From: an uncultured Pseudomonadales bacterium
GTDB lineage: Bacteria > Pseudomonadota > Gammaproteobacteria > Pseudomonadales > Azotimanducaceae
Length of the DNA stretch: 64,000 bases
Reading direction: 5' to 3'
Assembly: GCA_938036875.1 (NCBI GenBank)
Contig: CALHVX010000044.1
Span: forward strand, 62,001 to 126,000
Shown here in pieces: positions 28,032 through 37,236 of the stretch; the stretch's first letter is position 1; the number at the start of each line of letters is the position of its first letter. Below the pieces are notes generated by a model. It was not told where the DNA came from. It did no database searches and saw only the letters and a list, made by a program, of their open reading frames with translations. Position numbers and translations under genes: made by a program.

Positions 28032-28823
28032 ATGCTACCCATGTATTTTGGTCAATCTGAGCAACCCCTGTTCGGGATCTATCATCCGCCCACTCGCAAG
28101 TTGACCAACAGCTCAGCTTTGCTGCTCTGTCCCCCTGTAGGTGTCGAAGGACTGCGGTCGCACCGTGCGTTTCGGCAGCTAGCCACGAATCTATCTAAGG
28201 CTGGGCACCACGTGCTGCGGTTTGATTATTACGGCACAGGTGATTCCGCTGGCGATACCAGCGCTGGCTCAACTAAGCAGTGGCTGGCGGATATCAAAAC
28301 TGCGGTGGAAGAGTTAAAAGATAACGCCAACGTTTCATCCGTATCCTTGGTTGGTTTGCGATTTGGTGCCACGTTAGCCTGGCAATATGCTGAGCAATAC
28401 GATGATATTGATGAGGTGGTGCTTTGGGATCCCGTGCTAGATGGGGACGCGTACGTGGCTGAAATGTTGGCTGCCGATGCGGTCTATGAACCGGGCAAAA
28501 ATCACCTCGCCGACATGAACCGCAAGGTGGCCAATGGCGAAACTGTCGGGATTATGGGCTATGAGCTAACCGCCGAGTTGCGGCTGGATTTATCGACAAT
28601 AAACCTTACAGACAAGTTGTATGGCGGTAAAGGCAAGGCTTTTATTCTTGTGTCCTCCATGACAGACAGCTACTCTAATCTTGAGCAAGTATCTAAACGT
28701 TCCGGGGGTAAAATGGCCTTCCAGCATATCGAGAGTCCAGGTAATTGGTGTGAAATTGATGCCTTCGGATCCCTACTGCTACCCCAGGCCATCATTCAAG
28801 GCATTGTAGCCTGTGTTAGCTGA
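28032..28823 (+). CDS. Alpha/beta-hydrolase-fold protein with Arg at the nucleophile elbow
   Basis: 263 residues starting 3 bp after the PKS stop, so co-transcribed. The fold is clear: oxyanion strand LLLCPPVGVEGLRSHRAFRQ, then LRFDYYGTGDSAG, then the elbow SLVGLRFGATLA, where G-x-S-x-G reads G-L-R110-F-G. The nucleophile Ser is thus absent and the protein may bind or shuttle an acyl chain rather than hydrolyse it. A GLRxG elbow is, from memory, typical of 'exosortase A system-associated hydrolase 2'. With its neighbour it probably handles the acyl or peptidyl thioester from the NRPS/PKS pair. Confidence 0.8.
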   Translation: MLPMYFGQSEQPLFGIYHPPTRKLTNSSALLLCPPVGVEGLRSHRAFRQLATNLSKAGHHVLRFDYYGTGDSAGDTSAGSTKQWLADIKTAVEELKDNANVSSVSLVGLRFGATLAWQYAEQYDDIDEVVLWDPVLDGDAYVAEMLAADAVYEPGKNHLADMNRKVANGETVGIMGYELTAELRLDLSTINLTDKLYGGKGKAFILVSSMTDSYSNLEQVSKRSGGKMAFQHIESPGNWCEIDAFGSLLLPQAIIQGIVACVS

Positions 28824-28835
28824 GCGACTATACCC

Positions 28836-29753
28836 GTGAGCATTTCCGCCCCCATACTTGAAAAAGCGGTCACTTTTGGCGACTCGTCACTTGTTGGCAT
28901 TATGAGCCAGCCGGCCGAAGGCGTTGCCAGCAACCAAACGGGCTTAATTATAATGAATTCCGGCATTTTGCACCGCGCAGGCGCCGGCCGCATGCACGTC
29001 AAAATCGCCCGGGCTATGGCTCAACAAGGCTTTACTTGCCTGCGTTTTGACCATGCGGGTATTGGCGATAGCGGTGCGCGACGAGGCTCTAGTACTTTTG
29101 AAGAGTCAGCGCTGGTTGAAGTAGGGCAGGCAATCGACTATCTAGAGAAGCGCGCTAGGTTAAAGGCATTCGTTTTGTTCGGCCTGTGTTCAGGGGCCGA
29201 TGTCAGCTTTGAATACGGGGTTGATGACCCAAGGGTTATTGGTATTGCGCAGCTAGATCCTTGGTTTTATCCAACGCAAAAATCCCGTTTGAACTTATTT
29301 TGGAACATGTATTTACCCAAAGTGATCAGTCCAGTCGCTTGGGGGCGACAATGGAACAAGGTGATTGAGCTGTTTTCCAAACAAGATGATGATCGCGACG
29401 AGTGGTATTCAGACCCAGACTATATCCGCGTTACACCGCCGCGAGAGAAGCTGGTTGAAGGCTTGAATAAGCTTGTGGCGCGGAAGGCGAAGGTGCTCGC
29501 TATTTTTTCTGGTGGGCAGCAGAAAGACTACAACTACCAAGCGCAGTTTGAAGAATCCTTTCCAGAGGTAGATTTTGACGACTGTCTCGAAGTGCACTTT
29601 GCACCAGAGGCTACACACCTTTTTACTGCGCTAAAAGATCAGCAGTTCGTCATCGATACGATGGTTGAATGGCACCACAAAGCGTTTCCACGGCCAGAGG
29701 CTGCCGCAGCAAACTTAGCAACGCCACCTTTGGCTGCAAGCCAACCTGCCTAA
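28836..29753 (+). CDS. Alpha/beta hydrolase with Cys at the nucleophile elbow
   Basis: 305 residues from a GTG, 12 bp after the previous stop. It has the same fold as its neighbour: IIMNSGILHRAGAGRMH (oxyanion region), CLRFDHAGIGDSG, and the elbow LFGLCSGADVSF with Cys118 where Ser is usual. A distal acid and His are offered by VDFDDCLEV and PEATHLFTAL (~255-275). A Cys nucleophile would suit thioester or acyl-transfer chemistry. A GLC elbow recalls 'exosortase A system-associated hydrolase 1', and the pair order matches that family, though no exosortase gene is visible here. Likely role: offloading or transfer of the NRPS/PKS product. Confidence 0.8.
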   Translation: MSISAPILEKAVTFGDSSLVGIMSQPAEGVASNQTGLIIMNSGILHRAGAGRMHVKIARAMAQQGFTCLRFDHAGIGDSGARRGSSTFEESALVEVGQAIDYLEKRARLKAFVLFGLCSGADVSFEYGVDDPRVIGIAQLDPWFYPTQKSRLNLFWNMYLPKVISPVAWGRQWNKVIELFSKQDDDRDEWYSDPDYIRVTPPREKLVEGLNKLVARKAKVLAIFSGGQQKDYNYQAQFEESFPEVDFDDCLEVHFAPEATHLFTALKDQQFVIDTMVEWHHKAFPRPEAAAANLATPPLAASQPA

Positions 29754-29763
29754 CCATTGGTCA

Positions 29764-31152
29764 CTACGGCTTTAGCCGGCGCACTAGTTTATTCAGCAAT
29801 TGTTTGGCCAGAGCCCCAAAACTGGACGCCTGCCCCAGGCTGATGCGTCTTGGGAGCAGGAAATAGTTAAAAAAGCGATTGGGGTAATGCCGCCAAGCAA
29901 GCGCTTCAGGCACCTTATCCGGCTCACGAAAGCGGCCATTGATGCGTAATGCCTCCGCCCCCCAAGCAACCCGAAAACAGTGTAGCAGCGACTCGGAGCC
30001 GACAGACAGATCGCAATCGGCCTGGCCCAACTCAACCTCTACTAAACCTCGGGTAGACAGCTCGTAGGAACGCTTATGATCTGTCACATAGACCTTAGCG
30101 CTCTCCCGGCTCAACAGCACAAGCTGCATGAGGTTGGTCAGCAGCGAGGCTCCACCCAGTGCTCGATTGCGAAAGCTCTCCAACGCGAGAAACACAAAGC
30201 TGCTAGGCGCTTTAAGCTGGTAGTAGCGTTGGACAAACACTTGAGCGGCGGTGATCAACTCTTGGCGCTCTACTGGTTCGGCCTGTAGCGCAGGACGCTG
30301 GGCCGTTCCAATTGTTTTGTATTGCTCGGCAAATTTAGCCAGCGCTACTGTATTGTCATGAGCAACGCTACCAATAGTCCAGCGGTCTCCAGGGTAGAGG
30401 ACCAAAGGTTGGCTACTGGTTTGCTGCAACAACGCATCGCATACCTGATCGATGCGATTCGCCTCTTGATTCAAATAACCATTCTCTTCATGGCAAAACC
30501 AGATATGGCTAGCAAAAGGTAGCACGTAGTCCGGCTGCAATTTTTTGGCCTGGTGTACAACCCCATCCAAATGCACCTTAGCTTCGGCTTGTCGTTGAAC
30601 CACATCGGCTGGGTTACCTTGCCAAGCTGCGTACGAAAACTGCGTGCACAGCAAGTCAATGCGCCCTAAAGAAGCAATATGGTCACAACTGTGTGCCTCA
30701 AGCAGATCACAATCATTGAGATTCAGAACGCTTTGCCCAGCAGAGCAAGCTAAGAGCCAGGAATCCGCATAAGGGTTTGGGTCACTACCGCAGTACAGCT
30801 CCATATCTTGCAAGTTGTACCACTGATTGAGAGGCAGCTCTTCGGTTTGAAAGCCTAGCTTGTGGCAGTAGTCAATCACCCGCTGGTCTTCGGTGCGCTG
30901 AAACAGAACTTTTATCTGTGCGCGCCGATCTTCAGGAAACGCCTGCAGATCAGCGACGCTAAAATGATCGGGGTGCTCGTGTGAAAACCAAATGTGTGTG
31001 ATATCAGCAATGTCACAAGGCGCTATGGGGGTAGGGCACAATAGTGCCCACCCATTATTGAAGACCTCTCCCTGGCTCCAAGGATCAACCAGCAAGCTGA
31101 TGGCGTCGCTACGCAAGACGTAGGATGCGTGGTTTACAAACTGAATATCCAT
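29764..31152 (-). CDS. MBL-fold metal-dependent hydrolase
   Basis: 462 residues. The N-terminal half is a metallo-beta-lactamase fold: the family start MDIQFVNHASYVLRSD, the metal motif SHEHPDHFS (~55-63), further ligands in EAHSCDH and in FASHIWFCHEE, resembling the UlaG / CMP-sugar hydroxylase-like branch. Residues ~290-462 form a less familiar C-terminal domain, perhaps lipid or substrate binding (SLLHCFRVAWGAEALRINGR). It is convergent with the hydrolase pair and lies just downstream of the Calx-beta lipoprotein on the same strand. The substrate cannot be read; a nucleotide-sugar or acyl-sugar linked to the locus is possible. Confidence 0.8.
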   Translation of the reverse strand: MDIQFVNHASYVLRSDAISLLVDPWSQGEVFNNGWALLCPTPIAPCDIADITHIWFSHEHPDHFSVADLQAFPEDRRAQIKVLFQRTEDQRVIDYCHKLGFQTEELPLNQWYNLQDMELYCGSDPNPYADSWLLACSAGQSVLNLNDCDLLEAHSCDHIASLGRIDLLCTQFSYAAWQGNPADVVQRQAEAKVHLDGVVHQAKKLQPDYVLPFASHIWFCHEENGYLNQEANRIDQVCDALLQQTSSQPLVLYPGDRWTIGSVAHDNTVALAKFAEQYKTIGTAQRPALQAEPVERQELITAAQVFVQRYYQLKAPSSFVFLALESFRNRALGGASLLTNLMQLVLLSRESAKVYVTDHKRSYELSTRGLVEVELGQADCDLSVGSESLLHCFRVAWGAEALRINGRFREPDKVPEALAWRHYPNRFFNYFLLPRRISLGQASSFGALAKQLLNKLVRRLKP

Positions 31153-31192
31153 GTCAGCTTGGCTGGGTTAGCTCCTGTTAGCCATAACTTAC

Positions 31193-34100
31193 CTAAGGGC
31201 AGGTTGTTAGACTGTTGATCCAATTAGACATCAAGGTAACACCCGCGCTGTCTACTACATTAGAGCCAAGTGGTGGCATGGCGCTAGCGTTACGCGTGTT
31301 CATTCTTGCCACCAGTACCGAACGGCTAGCATCACCTGGCGCTAGAATCCTTGCGTTGGAGATACCTAAGTTCCCCTCGCTTGGCGTCGCACATAGACCG
31401 GAGTTCTGTAGGCTTGTGCTGTAGCGAACATCCAAAGAGGTGCCAGTAGGTCCACCTGGCTGGTGACACTGAGCACAGTTCGTATGCAGGTAAGCGCGAG
31501 CTCTGTCGGTTAACGAAGCGCTAGTGTCCTCAGGGTCAGCCAGGGCAGGCAATCCCGATACCGGCTCACTTAAATCCGCCGTGAACATATCTATATGGTT
31601 GAAGGTTTCGATTTGGTTGTCAGTTATACCAGTACTCGAGTAGGTGTGGTCGCTGTTTAGCTGAGCTGTCTCCAAACCAAGCGCGTAGTTAGACACGTTG
31701 GTGTGGCAACTTAAACACTCGCTTTCGCTTGGGTAGGTCCAAGTTTGACCGCCGACCGAGCGATTCTTACCATTGCGAACGCGGGTTGCTGCGGTCTGCC
31801 CGCTGTTCCACTCGTAAGTGTAGCCTCGCCACTCGCCATCAGGATGGCGCATCATAAGTCGGGTTTCGATTAGCTGGTTTTGCAACCTAAAGTGTTTTGC
31901 TAGCACTGTGCCGTTCGGGAAGACCCACTCGCCACTAGACTGAGCGCTGATATCGCCACTATTCGGCAAGGCAACCCAGCGCTCCTTTGTCGCGCCGTCT
32001 GACCAGAAGGAAGCGGCTGGTTCGTAGTCAACAAGGCCGCTAGTCGGGAGTTGTGGGTTACCCGCCTGGAAACAACCTGTATTAGCTAAACTATCGGCAA
32101 CGTCATACTCACCGCTGCCGCCTCCGCCGCCACTCTCTGAGAACTTATATATGCCGCCTGCCGCAACTGTTGGTACAACATAAACCTCACCGTCGGCACC
32201 TTGGCCAAAACCACCGATGGACAAAGAGGTGTCGAGCACTTCGTTCGATGTGTAGCTACCGCCAGTCTCCGTAAGGGTCCAGATACGACCACTACCATAG
32301 TCCGCGAATAAGTATTTACCTGCTAGTGATGGAGCATCGCTTCCGCGATAGACATAACCCCCAGTGACAGCCAGATTGCCATTGCTATGGGCATATTCGT
32401 GCACCGGATCGATCAAGCCACCGCCACAACCGCTGGTGTTGAAGTCATGAGCACCTTCTCTGCAGCGCCAGCCATAGTTTCCACCACGGGTTACTACATT
32501 GACTTCTTCGTAGAGGAACTGGCCAACATCGGCTAACCAAAGTCGATTTGTGCTGGTATCAAAGCTGAAACGCCAAGGGTTGCGGAATCCCCAAGCATAA
32601 ATTTCCGGGCAGTTAGAAGCGTTTGCCGCCGGCCCACATTTACTGTTGCCCGCGAAGGGGTTAGTTCCAGGAATGTTGTATCCCGGTGATGGGAAGTTAA
32701 CGCCAACCACATCAATACGAATCATTGAGCTAAGTAAGCGTGTGTTGTTCTGACCATGACCGCTCGGATCGCCCGAGTTGCCGCCGTCACCAAAGGCTGC
32801 ATACAGAAAGCCATCGGACCCAAAGTGCAGATCTCCACCGTTGTGATTGCTATTGAACTGATCAACGGTTAGCAATATCTGCTCGGTGAAGGTTGCAGGC
32901 AGAGAGGAGTCATTCGAAATGATAAGGCGTGAAATTCGCGAAACCATATTCGCGTCGTTTGTGCCTGAGGTGTAAGAAACAAACAGTTCTTTAACGGAGG
33001 GCCAGTTGGGGTGGAACGCAAGACCGAGTAGGCCGCCTTCATTGCCACCGTACAGATTGTTCAGCTGCAGATATAGCGGTGCGCTGCTCACGCTTGGTGT
33101 GTTGTCAAAACGGCGGATTGCACCCAAACGCTGGAAAACGAAGAACTTAGACGTATCGTTTACCGACTGCCGTATACCAATGGTTTGTGCGAAATCATCT
33201 GGAAGGTTAGGGAATGCCTTTACCAGCGACAAACTACCCCCTCCGCCAGGGATTTCGGCCGGAGCAACGCATGAAGTGTTGCTTGGGCGAGAGCTCAGAC
33301 CTACGGGACCAGGCCCTGCAACATCATCATCAATAATAGTTAGCGTAGCGCTTGCAACGCTCAGCGTTGCGTTGGTGGGTGATGACAAGGTGACAGAAAA
33401 AGCTTCGTTCGCTTCATCGACGCTATCGGCCACAATTGGCACCGCGATGTTTTTGGATGATTCGCCTGCTGCAAAGGTTAGTGTGCCGCTGGTAGATATG
33501 AAGTCTGCCCCAGCACTTGCGGTACCAGCTTGGGTGGCGTACGCCACGCTTACACTGTTAGCAGAAGTGGGCGCTAGGGTTACTACAAAATTGAATGCTG
33601 TGTTTGATCCAGTGCCTTCGTTGCGACTACCTCCCGCTATGGACAGCGAGCTCGCACCATCGTTGTCTTGAATCGTCCCTGTAGCCGTTGCATCAGCCAA
33701 GGTCGCGCCATTAGCACCACTAAGGTTCAGGGTAAACTGCTCAGATCCTTCGCTGGTTGTGTCACCAATGACGGGGACATTAATGGTTTGCGACAGCGAT
33801 CCAGCACCAAAGGTTACTGTTCCACTTCGACTGGTGTAGTCGCTGCCTGCGGTAGCGCTGCCATTAGCAGTACTGTAGTTCACAGTGATATCGGAAGAAC
33901 TCGCTGAGCTCAAGCTAAGGGTAAACGTCAAGTTTTGACTACCGGAGTCGCCTTCAGTGATCGAGGCATCCGCAATAGATAGAGTAGGGGTGACAATTGG
34001 ATCGTCGTTATCGATGATGGTGGCAGTTGCCGTACCATCCGCAATACTGGCGTTGCTAGGCGTTGGGTTGGATAGAATCAAATTGAAGGTCTCATTAGAC

Positions 34101-36160
34101 TCATCAACCGTATCGTTGGTGATCGAAACCAAAACTGGAATCGACGTTGTACCAACGGGAAAGTTTAAGGTTCCGCTACTATCAGTATAGTCTGAGCCTG
34201 CATTTGCGGTGCCGTTGCTCAACGCATAGTTTACCGTTGCGGTGGATCCCGTAACGCCATCAAGACTTACGATGAATTGCATTTGTCCAGCGCCCTCTGA
34301 CGCGCTGGTGTCTGCGACAGAGAAACTCGATTGGGTCTGCGTATCATTATCACTGATGGTAATGGTTGCAGAGTTGTTGCCAATGATGGCGTTCGTTGGA
34401 TTGCTGACCCTAAGTGCGAACGTCTCGCTCTCTTCAAACAAGGTATCCCCAACAATATCAATATCGATACCTATAGTGGTACTCAATGCCGGGATGCTGT
34501 GACTGCGAGAGGTGCTGACATAGTCTGAACCAGCCATCGCAGATCCATTAATAGTGGCTGCATTGAACGTGACTACTTGCGACGACGGGTGGCTGAGCGT
34601 AACTTGAACAGTGGCGGTGGTGGTCCCGGCGTTGCTTTCTGATGTGGTTAGGTTAGCAACACTGATCCGAGGTCGTGCATCATTGTCATTCACTCGAACG
34701 GTACCATTGGGGTTGGTAACCACAGTATCTGCGTTGCTCGTGCTGATGCTTACAACAAAGCTCTCTTGCGGCTCATCGATATCGTCATCAACAGCCTCGA
34801 TCGCCAGAGGCGCACTTGTTGTGCCAGCCGCAATTGTCACGCTACCAGTAGTACTGGATAAATCAGCCGCGCTGGCCGATTGCTCAAGCACAGTGTAATT
34901 GACAACTACATCGGAGCTCACTGCGCTGGACAAGGTTACTTGGAGGTCGCTTTGCCCATCCTCGCTAAGTGTGGCATTGGGAACACTTAAATTCGCTAAG
35001 GTTGCACTAGCAACATCATCGTCAACAATAGTTATGTTAGACGTTGCATTTGTTAGGCTGCCATTTTGTACATTGCTGAATTCAACAAACAAACCCTCGC
35101 TGGTCTCTTCCTCGGTATCTCCAAGAATTTCAATAGCCAGGCTCGCACTAATTGTACCTGCCGGTATGACTAAAGTGCCGGATATCGATCGATAGTCGGT
35201 GCCTGCGGTAGCGTTAATTGGGGAGGTTGAATAGTCCAGTTGCACGGCTCGTTCACTGGCATTGCTTAGCTGTACGCTTAGCTCTGCCAAGCTCGACCCT
35301 GAATCACCCTCGGTTATGCTGACGTCTGCAATAGAAATCTCTGGCGCCCCATCGTCATCTTCGATAACACCTTGCACGTTTGTTGTTGTTAACGTAGCCC
35401 CCGTTGCATTCGACAACGACAGGCTAAATGTTTCATCTTCTTCATCTACGCTGTCGTTGTTTGTGACGATAGAAACCGTAGCCGACGATTGGCCGGCAGG
35501 GATAGTCACTGTGCCGCTACTGGGTGCAAAATCATCGTTCGCCGTTGCGCTACCGGCTACAGCCGAATAGTCAACGGTGACATCAGAAGAGCTAAGACCA
35601 TCTAGCAGCACAGTAAAATCAACCTTACCGCTCGCTTCGAGCGCACTCGCATCAGCGACGCTTAGCTGAGGGTTGCCGGTATTGCCGCTATTTCCCGCAC
35701 TGTCGTCATCGGTAATAACAATTTCGATTTCAGTGCTGGCCAGCACTAGCCCATCAGTAGGATTGGAGAACATCAGACGAAAGGATTCTTCACTACCTTC
35801 ATCTACCTCATCAGACAAAATTGTGATCAAAACTTCAGCGGATTGGACACCCTGGGCAAAGGTTAAGGTGCCGCTAGTGGCGGTGTAGTCCGCGCCTGCG
35901 ACGGCAGCATCATCTTGGGTTTCGTAGTCAACCGTCACTTCTGAGGCCGCTTCTGCGCTTAAACTGACGGTGACGCTGACCTGCTTACTACCAACGTCAC
36001 CTTCAATGACGGGACTAGCGGTTGCGGTTAAGTTCACCGCGGTGGTGGCCGCGCGACTACTGCCGCCACCGGTACCACCACAAGCTGCCAGAACTAACGA
36101 AAGAACACAGCACGAAACAAATCGCACAATGGAATTTGAAGCTTGAAATAGGGGAATCAT
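31193..36160 (-). CDS. Giant lipoprotein: eight Calx-beta repeats, PQQ-dehydrogenase-like propeller, two haem c motifs
   Basis: 1655 residues. The signal peptide ends in the lipobox LVLAAC (Cys27), so it is anchored to the outer membrane. Eight ~110-residue Calx-beta repeats follow (~38-930), each with a DYxxxSGTLTF-like strand and an ending like ITDDD or IIDND; these bind Ca2+. Then comes a soluble glucose/sorbosone dehydrogenase propeller (~950-1330: LLGLAFHPNW, NHNGGDLHFGSDGFLY, YAWGFRNPWRFSFD). The C-terminal part has two CxxCH motifs (ECLSCHTN and NCAQCHQPGG) for covalent haem. It could oxidise a surface sugar and pass electrons to the haems. The gene is alone, with a divergent methyltransferase upstream. 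Confidence 0.85.
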   Translation of the reverse strand: MIPLFQASNSIVRFVSCCVLSLVLAACGGTGGGSSRAATTAVNLTATASPVIEGDVGSKQVSVTVSLSAEAASEVTVDYETQDDAAVAGADYTATSGTLTFAQGVQSAEVLITILSDEVDEGSEESFRLMFSNPTDGLVLASTEIEIVITDDDSAGNSGNTGNPQLSVADASALEASGKVDFTVLLDGLSSSDVTVDYSAVAGSATANDDFAPSSGTVTIPAGQSSATVSIVTNNDSVDEEDETFSLSLSNATGATLTTTNVQGVIEDDDGAPEISIADVSITEGDSGSSLAELSVQLSNASERAVQLDYSTSPINATAGTDYRSISGTLVIPAGTISASLAIEILGDTEEETSEGLFVEFSNVQNGSLTNATSNITIVDDDVASATLANLSVPNATLSEDGQSDLQVTLSSAVSSDVVVNYTVLEQSASAADLSSTTGSVTIAAGTTSAPLAIEAVDDDIDEPQESFVVSISTSNADTVVTNPNGTVRVNDNDARPRISVANLTTSESNAGTTTATVQVTLSHPSSQVVTFNAATINGSAMAGSDYVSTSRSHSIPALSTTIGIDIDIVGDTLFEESETFALRVSNPTNAIIGNNSATITISDNDTQTQSSFSVADTSASEGAGQMQFIVSLDGVTGSTATVNYALSNGTANAGSDYTDSSGTLNFPVGTTSIPVLVSITNDTVDESNETFNLILSNPTPSNASIADGTATATIIDNDDPIVTPTLSIADASITEGDSGSQNLTFTLSLSSASSSDITVNYSTANGSATAGSDYTSRSGTVTFGAGSLSQTINVPVIGDTTSEGSEQFTLNLSGANGATLADATATGTIQDNDGASSLSIAGGSRNEGTGSNTAFNFVVTLAPTSANSVSVAYATQAGTASAGADFISTSGTLTFAAGESSKNIAVPIVADSVDEANEAFSVTLSSPTNATLSVASATLTIIDDDVAGPGPVGLSSRPSNTSCVAPAEIPGGGGSLSLVKAFPNLPDDFAQTIGIRQSVNDTSKFFVFQRLGAIRRFDNTPSVSSAPLYLQLNNLYGGNEGGLLGLAFHPNWPSVKELFVSYTSGTNDANMVSRISRLIISNDSSLPATFTEQILLTVDQFNSNHNGGDLHFGSDGFLYAAFGDGGNSGDPSGHGQNNTRLLSSMIRIDVVGVNFPSPGYNIPGTNPFAGNSKCGPAANASNCPEIYAWGFRNPWRFSFDTSTNRLWLADVGQFLYEEVNVVTRGGNYGWRCREGAHDFNTSGCGGGLIDPVHEYAHSNGNLAVTGGYVYRGSDAPSLAGKYLFADYGSGRIWTLTETGGSYTSNEVLDTSLSIGGFGQGADGEVYVVPTVAAGGIYKFSESGGGGGSGEYDVADSLANTGCFQAGNPQLPTSGLVDYEPAASFWSDGATKERWVALPNSGDISAQSSGEWVFPNGTVLAKHFRLQNQLIETRLMMRHPDGEWRGYTYEWNSGQTAATRVRNGKNRSVGGQTWTYPSESECLSCHTNVSNYALGLETAQLNSDHTYSSTGITDNQIETFNHIDMFTADLSEPVSGLPALADPEDTSASLTDRARAYLHTNCAQCHQPGGPTGTSLDVRYSTSLQNSGLCATPSEGNLGISNARILAPGDASRSVLVARMNTRNASAMPPLGSNVVDSAGVTLMSNWINSLTTCP

Positions 36161-36594
36161 TTGAACTGCCTTAAGACCTACTGGGTTGATGCCGTGGGCG
36201 ACTAATCACAGATGCACTGCCACTTAAGTAGCCATTGCCTCTGCTGCCAATTTGTTGGCTCATTACCACGGTTCCCTCCGCGCCGAGATTATATCAGCAA
36301 AACATTTAAGCAACATGTAAATCTGTGAACCAAGCCCGTTTGGGCAACCGTCTATCTTGGGTAAGCCAACTGAGAAGGGGCGATGATTTAACAGGACGTT
36401 AGTTGTCATTTATTGACTCGGCCAAGCCCCAATATCCTCTATTTTGTCTTTGGGGCCGCTCGGCAGGAAAACCATGTGACGGATAGCGTTCCATTTTTGT
36501 AAAATGACACCGGCGCCATAGTCTGACCGCGTCATCTAAATTACCTGGCGCCCAAATATCAAACTAGGGTTTCATCGCGCACTTTCGAGGTCAT
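36161..36594. promoter_or_regulatory. 434-bp divergent intergenic region
   Basis: Lies between the lipoprotein start (minus) and the methyltransferase start (plus). It holds a 7-bp inverted repeat, gccccaa at 36426-36432 and ttggggc at 36450-36456, which could be an operator. A GAGG ribosome site lies just before the ATG at 36595. No gene seen. Confidence 0.4.
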
Positions 36595-37206
36595 ATGCCG
36601 AATCTAGCGGAGTCTACAAAGTCAAAATTGCACAAACTAGCAGGAGCATTGGGTTACGAAACGCGTCACTGGACTCGCCCGGTCATGTACGAAAGCTGCC
36701 ATAAGTTATTGAAAAGCATAGATTTAGAGCAACTGGATGCACTAGAGATATCTGCTGGGGCATTCTTTCGAGAGCTCCCCTTCAAGTCTTTTACCGAAGC
36801 TAACTATCCAGAATTTGATGTTTGCGAAGGCGTTTTGGATAAACAATTCGATTTAATTATTGCCGATCAGGTTTTTGAGCACCTTCTATGGCCTTATAGA
36901 GCCGCTCGAAATGTGCACGCCATGCTCAAGCCAGGCGGCTACTTTCTAAACGCAACGCCGTTCATGATTAAACTGCACCCGCAACCGCACGACTGTACCC
37001 GCTGGTCTGAGACCGGCATGCAGCATTTTTTGCATGAGGCAGGATTTCCAATGAGCAAAACCATTACGGGTTCTTGGGGGAATCGCGCTTGTGTTAGGGC
37101 AAACCTAAATCGATGGGCAAGGGCGGGGTGGTTCGGCTCGATGAAAAACGAACCAAACTTCCCTGTTACCGTCTGGGCGCTGGCCCAAAAGCCTGAGGAC
37201 CAATAG
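36595..37206 (+). CDS. Class I SAM-dependent methyltransferase
   Basis: 203 residues; the ATG is preceded by GAGG. Family signs are ALEISAGAFFREL (motif I region, with a reduced glycine loop), FDLIIADQVFEHLLWP (motif II/post) and AMLKPGGYFLNATPFMIKLH (motif III), followed by a HDCTRWSETGMQHFLHEAGF block as in methyltransferases of polysaccharide loci. Probably acts on a sugar or small glycan intermediate in the cytoplasm. It is the last gene before the recombinase-rich region; the integrase gene ends 30 bp beyond its stop, so its 3' end may border an insertion point. Confidence 0.8.
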   Translation: MPNLAESTKSKLHKLAGALGYETRHWTRPVMYESCHKLLKSIDLEQLDALEISAGAFFRELPFKSFTEANYPEFDVCEGVLDKQFDLIIADQVFEHLLWPYRAARNVHAMLKPGGYFLNATPFMIKLHPQPHDCTRWSETGMQHFLHEAGFPMSKTITGSWGNRACVRANLNRWARAGWFGSMKNEPNFPVTVWALAQKPEDQ

Positions 37207-37236
37207 CGAGAAGATGCTCTGGTCTGCTCCGAGCGT

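Noticed and set aside
28032-29753. Exosortase A locus
   Set aside because: The hydrolase pair and amidotransferases are reminiscent, but no exosortase, PEP-CTERM protein or EPS polymerase/export gene is present here.
33006-35888. Series of long plus-strand frames opposite the Calx-beta repeats
   Set aside because: They arise from the low-complexity Ser/Thr/Asp codons of the repeats on the coding strand; none has a start site or family motif.
36426-36456. Terminator hairpin
   Set aside because: Arms are only 7 bp with a 17-base loop and the site lies between divergent starts; kept only as a weak operator idea.
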